Below are positions 4,643 through 5,183 of a DNA stretch of 5,183 nt, one piece after another. The translations under genes were made by a program, and so were the position numbers. The notes beneath the pieces are model-generated. The model was not told the origin of the DNA. It did no database searches and was given only the letters and a program-made list of their open reading frames with translations. Source of the DNA: Immundisolibacteraceae bacterium (GTDB taxonomy: Bacteria; Pseudomonadota; Gammaproteobacteria; Immundisolibacterales; Immundisolibacteraceae); NCBI GenBank assembly GCA_019090185.1, contig JAHRWJ010000193.1, positions 1 through 5,183 of the forward strand, written 5' to 3'. Numbering within the stretch: the stretch's first letter is position 1; every line of letters begins with the position of its first letter.

Positions 4643-5183
4643 TCAATATACCGGCACAAAACCTTGAAATTGAAAGGATATTTGTTCAAATTCAAGCCAG
4701 TAATAGCCGTTCAGTCGCGATTACCAGCGCCAACTCGAAAGAGGGCTGTACCTCGGTTGCGCTGGCACTGGTAGAGCGCTGCCTACTTGCCGGTAACTCG
4801 ACCCTGTTGGTGGATTTCAATCTGTATCGCCCGGCGCTGCAGTCTGCCTTAGAGACCTCGGCAACCAATGCCGGTATCACCCAAGCTCAATTAACCCCAC
4901 CCCAGTTGGTGACCACCGACGACCAACAACTGGCAATCACCGGGGTGGTCGCCCCAGATCAGCGAGCATTGATCGCCCAACTGCGCAAACCCGGTGGCTT
5001 AAGCGCATGTATTAAACAATGGCAACAGCAATTTCAAACCATCGTGTTCGACACCTCACCGGTCAACCGGGCCAATGCTCGCAACATTCCACCCGAGCAG
5101 GTTGCTGCTGCTTGTGACGCTACCCTGCTTGTCGTCTTAAGCGGCCACACCACAGCACCCCAGGTAGCCACTGCGGTCGAAAA
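4639..5183 (+). CDS. CpsD/Wzc-type (BY-kinase-like) P-loop protein with altered Walker A, N-terminal part
   Basis: The start overlaps the export gene stop (ATGA) with GGGG at 4630-4633, 5 nt upstream. The frame stays open to the window edge (181 residues seen). The layout is that of the cytoplasmic ATPase domain of bacterial tyrosine kinases that regulate polysaccharide chain export (CpsD, Wzc C-domain, SypD): strand SVAITSA (25-31), P-loop SKEGCTSVALAL (33-44), Walker A' strand TLLVDFNLYRPAL (55-67), Walker B strand TIVFDTSPV (134-142), and ATLLVVLSGHTT (161-172), like the VVxxGxT strand of the family. Two departures are clear: the P-loop lysine of GK[ST] is Cys37, and the second aspartate of the A' motif DxDxxRP is Asn61. 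Asp59, Arg64 and Asp138 remain. It may bind nucleotide weakly or act as a non-catalytic regulator. The tyrosine-rich tail, if any, is beyond the window. No transmembrane Wzz part is fused at the N-terminus, so a separate co-polymerase gene is likely nearby. Confidence 0.82.
   Translation, partial: MINIPAQNLEIERIFVQIQASNSRSVAITSANSKEGCTSVALALVERCLLAGNSTLLVDFNLYRPALQSALETSATNAGITQAQLTPPQLVTTDDQQLAITGVVAPDQRALIAQLRKPGGLSACIKQWQQQFQTIVFDTSPVNRANARNIPPEQVAAACDATLLVVLSGHTTAPQVATAVE

Overview
The window looks like chromosomal DNA of a free-living, probably marine, gammaproteobacterium. The clues are a Gram-negative envelope export system, a lipoprotein signal, a sigma-54 promoter with an upstream activator site, and an aromatic-ring-cleaving dioxygenase. 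The genus cannot be fixed from the sequence alone. All supported genes read on the + strand.

Left part (1-1431), catabolic: the C-terminal 145 residues of an alpha/beta hydrolase (start outside the window), then a complete 302-residue two-domain type I extradiol dioxygenase of the VOC superfamily. All iron ligands and second-sphere residues of the BphC/HsaC group are present. The pair suggests the edge of an aromatic, steroid or terpenoid degradation cluster. A strong hairpin at 1470-1500 probably ends this unit.

Middle (1432-1752), a 321-bp regulatory gap: downstream of the terminator hairpin is a perfect 11-bp inverted repeat (1595-1605 / 1619-1629) containing TTCTCATATTGCAAA. This fits the binding consensus I recall for SypG, the sigma-54-dependent activator of the Vibrio fischeri syp biofilm polysaccharide locus. 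About 100 bp further on is a near-consensus -24/-12 sigma-54 promoter (1719-1735), placing the transcript start about 25 nt before the next gene's best start codon.

Right part (1771-5183), a tightly coupled exopolysaccharide operon with overlapping genes: a STAS-domain anti-sigma-factor-antagonist-like protein (SypA-like), an unrecognised small outer-membrane lipoprotein, a 700-residue periplasmic/outer-membrane polysaccharide export protein with one Poly_export domain and six SLBB domains (Wza/SypC-like), and the first 181 residues of a CpsD/Wzc-type P-loop protein. That last protein's Walker A lysine is replaced by cysteine. The order STAS - small envelope protein - export protein - BY-kinase-like ATPase parallels sypA-B-C-D. 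Together with the promoter architecture it suggests a syp-like biofilm polysaccharide system outside, or divergent from, the Vibrio type, with a different protein in the second slot and a probably non-canonical kinase-like ATPase. The activator itself (a SypG-like response regulator) and the glycosyltransferases are not in the window.
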